DNA of 64,000 nt from assembly GCA_041490445.1 (NCBI GenBank), contig JBGPTF010000003.1:1-64000 (forward strand), read 5' to 3'. The notes beneath the pieces are model-generated. The model worked only from the letters and a program-made list of their open reading frames with translations, ran no database searches and was not told where the DNA came from. Each line of letters opens with the position of its first letter. Positions within the stretch are counted from its first letter, which is position 1. Position numbers and translations under genes: made by a program. The stretch comes from JBGPTF01 sp041490445 (GTDB lineage Bacteria; Acidobacteriota; Terriglobia; Acidiferrales; UBA7541). Positions 52,127 through 59,743 of this stretch are shown one piece after another.

Positions 52127-52708
52127 TCAAGTTGTGGCGGGCCGCCAGTAGCGCTCGCCGGCGCAGGCCCGGCAGAGCGCGCGGCCATCGACGATGACTT
52201 CGCGCTTGAAATTGATCCCTTCGCCGCACTTTTCGCAGACGACGCGCGGGCCTTTGTAACCCGGCAGATCTTCGGGACGCACTTCCACGCGCACCCATTG
52301 CTTCTCGAAGAGTTCATCGTCCGGCAGAACGCGATACGCTTTTTGCTGGCCGAGTTCTTTCTCCATGCCGGGAAACATCTCGCGCGCCCGTTGTTTGGAT
52401 CGCTCGGTGGCCACCACGCGAATGGCACGGCCCGTCTGCAAATCCAAAAACGTCGCCGCCACTTTGCCCCAATCGAAGAATTTCAGCGCGCGCTTGCCGA
52501 GCCGGCAATTTGCCACCAGCGCGACCGCGTCCGTCACGCAACGGTCGATCTCGACGTAGGTGACCAGCCGCTTGCGGTCCTTCACCGGATCTTCGATGCC
52601 CAGTTCGCGCAGGCCCAGCATCGCGAGTCGCACGCCCAGCACCTGCCCGGCGCAAAGATGGCCGTGCGCTTTCTCCGCAAGATCAAGGTACTCGTCGAGG
52701 GTTTTCAA
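52127..52708 (-). CDS. FmdE-like protein with C-terminal zinc ribbon
   Basis: 193 residues from a TTG start (no strong ribosome site). The core AEKAHGHLCAGQVLGVRLAM, DRCVTDAVALVANCRLGKRAL and DWGKVAATFLD matches the FmdE family, with H, C and C as probable metal ligands. A zinc ribbon follows (CEKCGEG...CRAC, about residues 153-183). FmdE is named for methanofuran dehydrogenase but is widespread in organisms without methanogenesis; its function there is not settled. It ends about 100 bases from the S9 peptidase start. Confidence 0.87.
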   Translation of the reverse strand: MKTLDEYLDLAEKAHGHLCAGQVLGVRLAMLGLRELGIEDPVKDRKRLVTYVEIDRCVTDAVALVANCRLGKRALKFFDWGKVAATFLDLQTGRAIRVVATERSKQRAREMFPGMEKELGQQKAYRVLPDDELFEKQWVRVEVRPEDLPGYKGPRVVCEKCGEGINFKREVIVDGRALCRACAGERYWRPATT

Positions 52709-52737
52709 GGGAATCTTGCCCGGCTACACAGCGAATT

Positions 52738-53265
52738 CTACTCCGCTTTTTGCGGGACGGGCGCGGGAACAGCAGCATCGCCGCCGCGCGCGGAGCGGGT
52801 CCAGAATGCGCCGATCGTCACTGCAAGTGAAAGTGCGAGCAAGGAACCGTCACGAAGGAGTGTCATCTTGCCAAGTGTCTCGCCCGGGCCAAAGCAGCCG
52901 CAATTGATTTCCAGCCCAAGCGCGTAAGTTCGCACCATCACACCGAAGAAGCCCAGCAACAGCGCGCTTGCCAGGCTTGCCGGGATACGCAGCCGCCAAC
53001 CGCTCAGCAGCCACAGCCCGAGCAGCAGTTCGAAGAAGGGAAGCGTGTGCGCGACGAAGTTCACATAGTTCGTCGACAAGAGCTGGTAGGAATCAATTTG
53101 TAGGGCGAAAAACGAAAGCGACAGCCGCAGTGAATCGAGCGAAAACGGACCGGACGACGCCGGCCTTAGCTTCGCGTATGCTGCGATCAGGAAGACCACC
53201 GCGAGCCCCAGGCGTCCCACGATCAGCAGAATGCGGCCCTTCGTCCAGGAAACGGAGTGTCCCAT
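52738..53265 (-). CDS. MauE/DoxX-like four-helix membrane protein
   Basis: 175 residues with about four membrane helices, and the conserved NCGCFGPGETLGK motif between the third and fourth, which matches MauE-type proteins. The Cys pair may serve thiol-disulphide exchange, as MauE is associated with disulphide formation in methylamine dehydrogenase. It starts just after the stop of the DsbA-like gene, so the two are co-transcribed and probably function together as oxidase and its membrane partner. That pairing is inference from context. Confidence 0.84.
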   Translation of the reverse strand: MGHSVSWTKGRILLIVGRLGLAVVFLIAAYAKLRPASSGPFSLDSLRLSLSFFALQIDSYQLLSTNYVNFVAHTLPFFELLLGLWLLSGWRLRIPASLASALLLGFFGVMVRTYALGLEINCGCFGPGETLGKMTLLRDGSLLALSLAVTIGAFWTRSARGGDAAVPAPVPQKAE

Positions 53266-53267
53266 CG

Positions 53268-53969
53268 CTATTGTCCCAGGAGTTGATCGAAGAACTGCTT
53301 TAGAAACTTGTAGGAAACCGCACCAGTAACCGGGTAGTGCTGTCCCCGGTATGTGATGATCGAGGTCGGTGTCTGCTGCACAGGAATCGTGTGGCCGGCC
53401 GTGGCATCCTTCTCAATCCAGCTGTCCAGGGGGCATCCTCCAGTGGATGCCGCGCCGTGGCAGCTTACCATCAACTTTTCCACCCTCTTCATCTCCGCGG
53501 GGGAGAGCGCAGCCGCTATGTACTTCTGGACGTTTCCATCCGCGGACCACGCTGCCTGGTTGTCGTAGAGCGCAGCTTCCACTTCGGCGAATCTTCCGAT
53601 TTCCGCCGCCGCGTTGGCCCATCGCGCTGCCTCGTACGAATACGCATGCATCGGCAGGGGAAAATCTTTGTGGACCAGGTACACCTTGCCGGAGGCGACG
53701 TAATCATTGATCAGCGGACGCAGCGCCTGCTCGTACAGCCCGCGGCAGGAGGGGCATTGAAAGTCGCTGTACACCTCCATCGTGATCGGCGCCGAATGAG
53801 AGCCATACGTCTTGACAGGGGCGGCATCCTTCACCACTGCGTGCGGAACCGGCCGGCGGCGAGTCTTCGCCTGGCCGTGAGTCTTCGCCGGCAGGGAAAC
53901 CCCTGCCAGGATGACCGCCGAGATCAGTAGGGCTGTCTCGTAGGATGCCTTGCGAATGAAATCAGCCAA
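53268..53969 (-). CDS. DsbA-like periplasmic thiol-disulphide oxidoreductase
   Basis: 233 residues from a TTG start with AGGAGGGAAAC just upstream. Signal peptide (about residues 10-32). Thioredoxin-fold with active site FQCPSC (near residues 71-76) and later KDFPLPMHAYSYEAARWANAA; a VTGAVSY cis-Pro loop partner (PTSIITY) follows. Two further Cys occur late (SCHGAASTGGC). It oxidises or isomerises exported proteins. Paired with the MauE-like gene it may form a DsbA/DsbB-like system. Confidence 0.88.
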   Translation of the reverse strand: MADFIRKASYETALLISAVILAGVSLPAKTHGQAKTRRRPVPHAVVKDAAPVKTYGSHSAPITMEVYSDFQCPSCRGLYEQALRPLINDYVASGKVYLVHKDFPLPMHAYSYEAARWANAAAEIGRFAEVEAALYDNQAAWSADGNVQKYIAAALSPAEMKRVEKLMVSCHGAASTGGCPLDSWIEKDATAGHTIPVQQTPTSIITYRGQHYPVTGAVSYKFLKQFFDQLLGQ

Positions 53970-54339
53970 GTTTCCCTCCTAAGCAGGTTTGTCCTCCGAA
54001 TCGCTGATATTCTAACTCGAAATCTTGCGCCTCTCCGGAAACTTTCCGACTCGTGTTCCCGGTTTTCCAAGCTCCCTGATTTAGGATGCGCAATCCCCAC
54101 GCGTGGTTTTGAGCCGCAACTCATCCGGTGCGCTGCGAAAGGCACTCCAACCCTGGAGTGGGAAGGTGTCCTCACTTCTCGACCTTTTCTTCTGTAACTA
54201 TTTAATTGTCAATATAATACCGATGTTCAAATAACTTGACAACAATACACTCAATCTCTATACTGGGCGCCGTGAAGCTGCGAGGAAGTGGCGAACTGAG
54301 CCGAAACCAAGCCAGAGAACATCGGAAGGAGCTTTCGCA
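53970..54339. other. Divergent regulatory region before dnaK
   Basis: 370 bases between the minus-strand dsbA-like gene and dnaK. The dnaK-proximal 100 bases are AT-rich and hold a sigma-70-type promoter overlapped by a HAIR-like dyad (54235-54264). A second TATAAT (54213-54218) lies further upstream with a weak -35 (TTCTGT). The dsbA-proximal part shows no clear gene or promoter. Confidence 0.6.
54235..54264 (+). promoter_or_regulatory. dnaK promoter with overlapping HspR (HAIR-like) operator
   Basis: TTGACA (54236-54241) and TATACT (54259-54264) are spaced by 17 bases, an almost perfect vegetative promoter. The half-sites CTTGACA (54235-54241) and ACTCAAT (54249-54255), seven bases apart, match the HAIR consensus CTTGAGT-N7-ACTCAAG at five and six of seven positions. 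The dyad starts one base before the -35 and runs into the spacer, so bound HspR would block polymerase. hspR is encoded in the same cluster (58135-58530), giving an autoregulatory loop. Confidence 0.82.
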
Positions 54340-56292
54340 ATGACCAAGATCATCGGCATTGATCTCGGAACCACTAACTCGGTGGTCGCCGTGATGCAGG
54401 GTGGCGAACCGGTGGTTATCCCGAACCAGGAAGGTGCGCGGACAACCCCGTCGGTCGTCGGCATCACCAAGACCGGCGAGCGGCTGGTGGGCCAGGTGGC
54501 CAAGCGCCAGGCCATCACAAACCCTGAAAATACCGTGTATTCGATCAAGCGATTCATGGGCCGCCGCTACGATGAAGTGGGCGAGGAATCGAAGCGTGTC
54601 CCGTACAGGGTCGTGAGCGGCCCGCACGATGATGCCCGCGTCGACATTGCCGGCAAGCCGTACAGCCCGCCGGAAATCTCCGCGATGATTCTGCAGAAAC
54701 TCAAGGTCGCCGCGGAAGACTTTCTCGGAGAAAAGGTCACCAAGGCGGTGATTACGGTCCCCGCCTACTTCAACGACAGCCAGCGCCAGGCCACCAAACA
54801 GGCCGGCGAAATCGCGGGCCTCGAAGTCCTGCGCATCATCAATGAGCCCACCGCGGCAGCGCTCGCGTACGGCCTCGACAAGAAGAAGGACGAGACGATC
54901 GCCGTGTACGACCTAGGCGGCGGCACCTTCGACATCTCCATTCTCGAAGTGGGCGAAGGCGTTGTCGAAGTGAAGTCCACGAACGGAGACACGCACCTCG
55001 GCGGCGACGACATTGACCACCGCGTCATGGAGTGGATCGTCGAAGAGTTCAACAAGGATCAGGGCATCGATTTGGGTAAAGATCGCATGGCGATCCAGCG
55101 GCTCAAGGAAGCTGCCGAGAAAGCCAAGATCGAGCTGTCGCAGTTGATGGAGACGGAAATCAACTTGCCTTTCATCACTGCCGACGCGTCCGGGCCCAAG
55201 CATCTCCAGCTCAAAATGACCCGCGCCAAGCTCGAACAATTGATGGAAGAGATCTTGCAGCGCACCGTCGGCCCGGTAAAGCAGGCCTTGAATGATGCCG
55301 GCATTTCACCCGAAAAGGTCGACGAAGTAGTGCTCGTCGGCGGCTCCACGCGCATCCCGCGTGTCATCCAGATCGTGAAGAACCTCTTCGGCGGGAAAGA
55401 GCCGCACAAGGGTGTGAACCCGGACGAAGTGGTCGCCGTGGGCGCGGCCATTCAGGGCGGCGTGCTGGGCGGCGAAGTGAAGGACATCCTGCTGCTCGAC
55501 GTGACGCCGCTCTCCCTCGGCGTCGAAACACTTGGCGGCGTGATGACCGTGCTGATTCCGCGCAACACCACGATCCCCACGCGCAAAGCGGAAGTCTTTT
55601 CGACGGCATCGGACAACCAGCCGTCGGTTGAGATCCACGTTCTGCAGGGCGAGCGGCCGGTGGCGAACGGCAACCGCACGCTCGGGCGGTTCCACCTGGA
55701 CGGCATTCCGCCGGCGCCGCGCGGCGTGCCGCAAGTCGAAGTGACATTTGACATCGACGCGAACGGCATCCTGAACGTCTCGGCCAAGGACCGCGCCACG
55801 AACCGTGAGCAGAAAATCACCATCACTGCCTCGACTGGCCTCAGCAAGGATGAGGCGGAGAAAATGCGTTCCGAAGCCGACTCGCACGCGGCCGAGGACA
55901 AGACGCGGCTCACGGAAGTGGAAGCGCGCAACCGGGCCGACAATCTTGTCTACCAGACCGAAAAGGTGCTGCGCGAAAACCGCGAGAAGCTGACAGAGGG
56001 CGACATTAAAGATGTCGAGGGAGCGCTCGAAGAAGCCAAGCGCGCCTTGTCGGAAGGCGGCGCCGAGAAGATCAACGCGGCGGCGGAAAAATTGACTCGG
56101 GCTTCTCACAAGGTGGCCGAAGCGCTCTACCGTTCGACGGCTGCGGCTGGCGCCGGTCAACCCGGCAGCGGCGACGGGGCCAGCGGGGCAGCGGGTCCCG
56201 GTGCGACGAGTGCAGGAGCTCCGCCGCACGCGCAGGGCGATGTCGTGGACGCGGAATTCGTGGACGTGGACGAATCGAAGAAGCCAAATTAA
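54340..56292 (+). CDS. dnaK: Molecular chaperone DnaK (Hsp70)
   Basis: 650 residues with a GGAGCTTTCGCA ribosome site. Hsp70 signatures: IGIDLGTTNSVVAVM at the N-terminus, VYDLGGGTFDISILEVG near residues 190-205 and VLVGGSTRIPRVIQ near 330-345, then the substrate-binding domain (LLLDVTPLSLGVETLGG) and a lid ending GDVVDAEFVDVDESKKPN. It folds and refolds proteins with DnaJ and GrpE in the cytoplasm. It follows the HAIR-controlled promoter. No grpE is seen in the window; the following genes are a small unknown protein, dnaJ and hspR. Confidence 0.98.
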   Translation: MTKIIGIDLGTTNSVVAVMQGGEPVVIPNQEGARTTPSVVGITKTGERLVGQVAKRQAITNPENTVYSIKRFMGRRYDEVGEESKRVPYRVVSGPHDDARVDIAGKPYSPPEISAMILQKLKVAAEDFLGEKVTKAVITVPAYFNDSQRQATKQAGEIAGLEVLRIINEPTAAALAYGLDKKKDETIAVYDLGGGTFDISILEVGEGVVEVKSTNGDTHLGGDDIDHRVMEWIVEEFNKDQGIDLGKDRMAIQRLKEAAEKAKIELSQLMETEINLPFITADASGPKHLQLKMTRAKLEQLMEEILQRTVGPVKQALNDAGISPEKVDEVVLVGGSTRIPRVIQIVKNLFGGKEPHKGVNPDEVVAVGAAIQGGVLGGEVKDILLLDVTPLSLGVETLGGVMTVLIPRNTTIPTRKAEVFSTASDNQPSVEIHVLQGERPVANGNRTLGRFHLDGIPPAPRGVPQVEVTFDIDANGILNVSAKDRATNREQKITITASTGLSKDEAEKMRSEADSHAAEDKTRLTEVEARNRADNLVYQTEKVLRENREKLTEGDIKDVEGALEEAKRALSEGGAEKINAAAEKLTRASHKVAEALYRSTAAAGAGQPGSGDGASGAAGPGATSAGAPPHAQGDVVDAEFVDVDESKKPN

Positions 56293-56408
56293 CCGCCGCG
56301 CTTGGCGCGGCTGTTAGCCTGATCCCGGCAAAGTCGGGGGAAGAATCTCAGCCGCAGATTCTTGGCGCCGCTGAGAATTTCGAATCAGCGGATCTGCAGG
56401 AGAGAGAT

Positions 56409-56789
56409 TTGGCGACAACCACCGGCGTGAAGCGTGTCGGGCCGCCACAGGCGGTGCAAAAAATTCGCGACAATTATTACTTGATTCAGATCCCTCTCAC
56501 CGAATCGCCGAGTGCCGACTGGCGCCGGCTCTTCTACGACGCGCAGCATGAGACGCCGCCCGATTTCCCGCCACGCTCGGTGGAGATCACGGGCGCGCTC
56601 ATGCGCTTTCGCTCTGATCCGGCGAGCGTCGAGCCGAAAATCGGATGGATCGACCGCTGGGTGGACAAGGCGAACCAAAAGGAAGCGGCTCTCGGTGTCC
56701 GTTCGGAAGAGCAGCGGCGGCAGCGGGCAGAAGCCGAGCGCGAGAAGAAGGAGCTCGAAGAGCTCAATTCGCACTGGGCCAGACTGTAG
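56409..56789 (+). CDS. Small protein between dnaK and dnaJ
   Basis: 126 residues from a TTG start with AGGAGAG six bases upstream. A compact N-terminal domain (RVGPPQAVQKIRDNYYLIQIPL...DWRRLFYDA, VEITGALMRFRS) is followed by a charged helix (EEQRRQRAEAEREKKELEELNSHW) likely to form a coiled coil. No family recognised. It is co-oriented with dnaK and dnaJ, so it could be a chaperone accessory protein, but the evidence is only position. Confidence 0.6.
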   Translation: MATTTGVKRVGPPQAVQKIRDNYYLIQIPLTESPSADWRRLFYDAQHETPPDFPPRSVEITGALMRFRSDPASVEPKIGWIDRWVDKANQKEAALGVRSEEQRRQRAEAEREKKELEELNSHWARL

Positions 56790-56820
56790 CGCATGGTCAA
56801 CACGGTTTGAATTCTCGCTG

Positions 56821-56870
56821 CCATTCTGAGCGGAGCCCCGGTCTGAGGGGGCGAAACGAAGAATCTCAAC
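56821..56870. repeat. Possible interspersed repeat (CATTCTGAG...GAAGAATCTC)
   Basis: The spacer before dnaJ contains CATTCTGAG near 56822 and CGAAGAATCTC near 56856, flanking a GC-rich centre. CATTCTGAG also appears at 44070 in another spacer, and GAAGAATCTC at 56341. These resemble short intergenic repeats common in Acidobacteria, but only these few matches are seen here, so confidence is low. Confidence 0.35.
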
Positions 56871-56967
56871 CGAAATTGTTTGCATCGAGCGAGGTTCTTA
56901 CTCCGGTTTTGTTGGGCCTGGATTCCATGACGGAACTTCCGTCCGGCGCGTCCGGGAAGATCCATTA

Positions 56968-58122
56968 ATGACGACCATCACCAAACAGGATTATTATGAG
57001 CTGCTTGGCGTTCCTCGCCGGGCGCCGCTCAAAGATATCCGCCAGGCCTACCGTAAGCTTGCCCGTAAATACCATCCCGACCTGAATCCCGGAGACAAGT
57101 CCGCCGAAGAAAAATTCAAGCAGATCCAGGAAGCCTACGAAGTCCTCTCGGATTCGAAAAAAAGACAGATGTACGACCAGTTCGGTTTCGCCGGGCCGGG
57201 CGGAGCCGCGGGAGGGCCGCCGGGTTCGGGCGGAGAGCCGGGCGCCGAAGACATCCATTTCGATTTCGGCGGCTTCGATTTCGGCGGCGCCGGTGGCACC
57301 AGCTTCCGGGATCTCTTCGGGCAATTCTTCCGCGGCGCGAATGCCGCGCAAGCCACTCCACAGGCGGAACGGGGTACCGACCTCGAATATCAAATCGACA
57401 TCTCCTTTGCCGAGGCGGTGCATGGGGCAGTGAAAAAGCTTTCCTTTACGCGGCTCGACAATTGCCACGATTGCCGTGGCACCGGCTCGGCCGGCGGTTC
57501 CAGCCAGCAGACCTGCGCGGCGTGCGGCGGCACCGGTCGTGTCACGCAGGTGAGCGGGCGCATGCGTTTCCAGATTACCTGCTCGCGCTGCGGCGGCTCG
57601 GGGAGGCTGCGGACGATGTGCCGGGCCTGCGGCGGCGAAGGCCGTGTCCGCAAGGTGGATACGCTCGACGTGCGCATTCCGCCGGGAGCGCAAACGGGCT
57701 CGCGCGTGCGCGTGGCTGGGTGCGGGAACGCCGGCGTGCTCGGCGGGCCGCCGGGCGACCTCTACATCGTCACCAGGGTGGAACCGCACCCCTTTTTCGA
57801 TCGCCGCGGCGACGACCTGTACACCGTCGTGCCGATCACGGTGACCGAAGCCACACTCGGCGCGAAGATCGAAGTGCCGACGATTGACGGCCGCGCGCTG
57901 TTGCGCATCCCGCCGGGCACCAACAGTGGAAAGAAATTCCGTCTGCGCGAGAAGGGTGCGCCCTCCGCGCGCCATTCCGGCAAACGCGGCGATCAATATG
58001 TCGAGGTGCAGGTGGTCGTCCCTCGGCCGGAGGACGAACGCGTGCGTAACTTGCTTCGCGACCTGGCAAAACTATCGCCGGAGGACCCGCGCCACGAGAT
58101 TTTCTCCCGCGCGGCCTTGTAG
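56968..58122 (+). CDS. dnaJ: Co-chaperone DnaJ (Hsp40)
   Basis: 384 residues. J domain with HPD at about residues 31-33 (RKYHPDLNPG), a Gly/Phe-rich section, then a zinc-finger domain with four CxxCxGxG-type repeats (CHDCRGTG, CAACGGTG, CSRCGGSG, CRACGGEG), and the C-terminal substrate-binding domains. All features of a type I DnaJ are present. It stimulates DnaK ATPase and binds unfolded chains. It lies between the small protein and hspR, starting with GGAAGA upstream. Confidence 0.96.
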   Translation: MTTITKQDYYELLGVPRRAPLKDIRQAYRKLARKYHPDLNPGDKSAEEKFKQIQEAYEVLSDSKKRQMYDQFGFAGPGGAAGGPPGSGGEPGAEDIHFDFGGFDFGGAGGTSFRDLFGQFFRGANAAQATPQAERGTDLEYQIDISFAEAVHGAVKKLSFTRLDNCHDCRGTGSAGGSSQQTCAACGGTGRVTQVSGRMRFQITCSRCGGSGRLRTMCRACGGEGRVRKVDTLDVRIPPGAQTGSRVRVAGCGNAGVLGGPPGDLYIVTRVEPHPFFDRRGDDLYTVVPITVTEATLGAKIEVPTIDGRALLRIPPGTNSGKKFRLREKGAPSARHSGKRGDQYVEVQVVVPRPEDERVRNLLRDLAKLSPEDPRHEIFSRAAL

Positions 58123-58134
58123 CGGGGAGGGGAA

Positions 58135-58530
58135 ATGACCCGGCCCAGGAAAAAAGCGCGCGCCGGATACATGATCAGTGCCGTCGCCGAGCTCTACAAG
58201 ATTCATCCGCAGACGCTGCGTCTCTATGAGCGCGTCGGGTTGCTGAAGCCCTCGCGTTCGCAAGGCAATACGCGGCTGTACACCGACCAGGACCTCGAGC
58301 GCCTGGAAGTAATCCTCACGCTCACGCGCGAGCTCGGCGTCAACCTTGCCGGCATCGAGGTCATTCTGAACATGCGCGACAAGATGTCCGAAATGCAGTC
58401 GCAGATGGAAGACTTCATCGGTTTTGTGCGTAACGAATTGGCCCAGACCCTCCGCGCCACTGAAGAACGCCGCCCGCGTAACGCGATTGTTCGCACCGGC
58501 TCCCCAAAGGTCATCCGCGTCGAAAAGTGA
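58135..58530 (+). CDS. hspR: Heat-shock repressor HspR (MerR family)
   Basis: 131 residues with a GGGGAGGGG ribosome site, 12 bases after dnaJ. MerR-type helix-turn-helix: YMISAVAELYKIHPQTLRLYERVGLLKPSRSQGNTRLYTDQDLERLEVI, followed by a coiled coil (MRDKMSEMQSQMEDFIGFVRNELAQ). HspR binds HAIR sites and represses dnaK operons, using DnaK as co-repressor in Streptomyces. The HAIR-like site at 54235 is its expected target here. Confidence 0.93.
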   Translation: MTRPRKKARAGYMISAVAELYKIHPQTLRLYERVGLLKPSRSQGNTRLYTDQDLERLEVILTLTRELGVNLAGIEVILNMRDKMSEMQSQMEDFIGFVRNELAQTLRATEERRPRNAIVRTGSPKVIRVEK

Positions 58531-58648
58531 TGGCGTGATGAATTCAGGGCGAAGGCTCTCTCTCCTCTCTCCGGAGTTTCCACAGCATGCACAGGAGTGC
58601 ACAGGGCCCCGGCTTGCGCCTTCTCGCGGGCACGCATATGCTGGCGGC

Positions 58649-59467
58649 ATGGCAAAGGCAGACTGCCCGCAGTGCAATGGCACCGGCTGGAAGGTTGTTT
58701 CGAGCAAGGAGCGCGGGTCTGCGTCCGGCCAGCCGCCGGTGTTCGCCGTGCCGTGCGAGTGCACCGCGGTGGACCACACGGCGCACCTGCTCGCCCGCGC
58801 ACGGCTTCCACAGCGCTATTTGCACTGCGATTTTGAAAGTTACGATACCGATCTGCAGTATGAAGGTGGTGGCGAAGGAGATTCCTGGAACAAGAGCCTC
58901 ACGCAGGCCAAGCTCGTCATCGAAGCGTTTGTGCGGGATTTTCCCGTGGGCATCGAACACGGACTGCTTTTGATGGGTCCTTGCGGAGTGGGGAAGACGC
59001 ATCTTGCCGTCGCCGCGCTACGGCAGATTGTGCTGCGCGGTCACCAGGGGCTTTTCTACGACTACCGCGAGCTGCTGAAGGAAATCCAGGCGAGCTACAA
59101 TCCGGAGAATCCCTCGACGGAAATGGGTGTGCTCGAGCCGGTACTCGAGGCCGAACTGCTGCTCCTCGACGACGTCGGCGCCAGCAAGCCTTCCCTTTGG
59201 GCGCTCGAAACCGTCGGGCACATCTTGAACACGCGCTACAACGAGAAGCGCGTCACACTGATCACCACGAATTTTCTCGACACCGATGCACTCGCATCCC
59301 CCGCGCCCCGCGCCGCCGCGATCCACCCCGCCGCCGTCGAAGACACGCTCACCGACCGTGTCGGCAAGCGCATCCGCTCGCGCCTCTACGAGATGTGCCG
59401 CACGATCGAAATCGCCGCCCCCGATTATCGCAAGGAGATTCGCCAGGCCGGCCGTTTCCGCGCATAG
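58649..59467 (+). CDS. DnaC/IstB-like AAA+ ATPase with N-terminal zinc motif
   Basis: 272 residues from MAKADCPQCNGTGWK; longer upstream frames are rejected because the CxxCxGxG-like CPQC near the N-terminus is the first conserved feature. A second Cys pair (PCEC) follows at residues 36-39, so a zinc knuckle is likely. Walker A GPCGVGKTHLA (110-120), Walker B LLLLDDVGA, and a sensor-like LITTNF are clear. It resembles primosomal DnaC/DnaI-type helicase loaders. No insertion-sequence partner (istA) is present, so helicase loading is the likelier role. Confidence 0.82.
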   Translation: MAKADCPQCNGTGWKVVSSKERGSASGQPPVFAVPCECTAVDHTAHLLARARLPQRYLHCDFESYDTDLQYEGGGEGDSWNKSLTQAKLVIEAFVRDFPVGIEHGLLLMGPCGVGKTHLAVAALRQIVLRGHQGLFYDYRELLKEIQASYNPENPSTEMGVLEPVLEAELLLLDDVGASKPSLWALETVGHILNTRYNEKRVTLITTNFLDTDALASPAPRAAAIHPAAVEDTLTDRVGKRIRSRLYEMCRTIEIAAPDYRKEIRQAGRFRA

Positions 59468-59595
59468 AACCAACAAAGAAGACCGACTCGCCCGTGGCTA
59501 GCCATTCCCCCGAGCCAGGCAAGCTGTCTTGCCCTTTCACTACCATCGCTTCTGAGTCTGCACTTTTTCGCTTCCGGGCCCCACACCGCCTTTGG

Positions 59596-59625
59596 TTGAC
59601 AACGCTTGCAGCGCGCGGGTATCAT
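59596..59625 (+). promoter_or_regulatory. Candidate rpsA promoter
   Basis: TTGACA (59596-59601) and TATCAT (59620-59625) are separated by 18 bases, upstream of the S1 gene. The hexamers are near consensus, and the leader would be about 110 bases, long enough for the autoregulation known for S1 in other bacteria. No specific leader structure is claimed. Confidence 0.65.
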
Positions 59626-59743
59626 CGCTCAGATACAGCGTGGAAGTTCCGCTGCATCCCCTTCTCGCTGTTGCCCTTGGGGTGAAGTTTCCGAAGACGC
59701 ACCCGCGGCGAGCGCGGGAGAAACCCGCGGAGAGAACGCCGGC

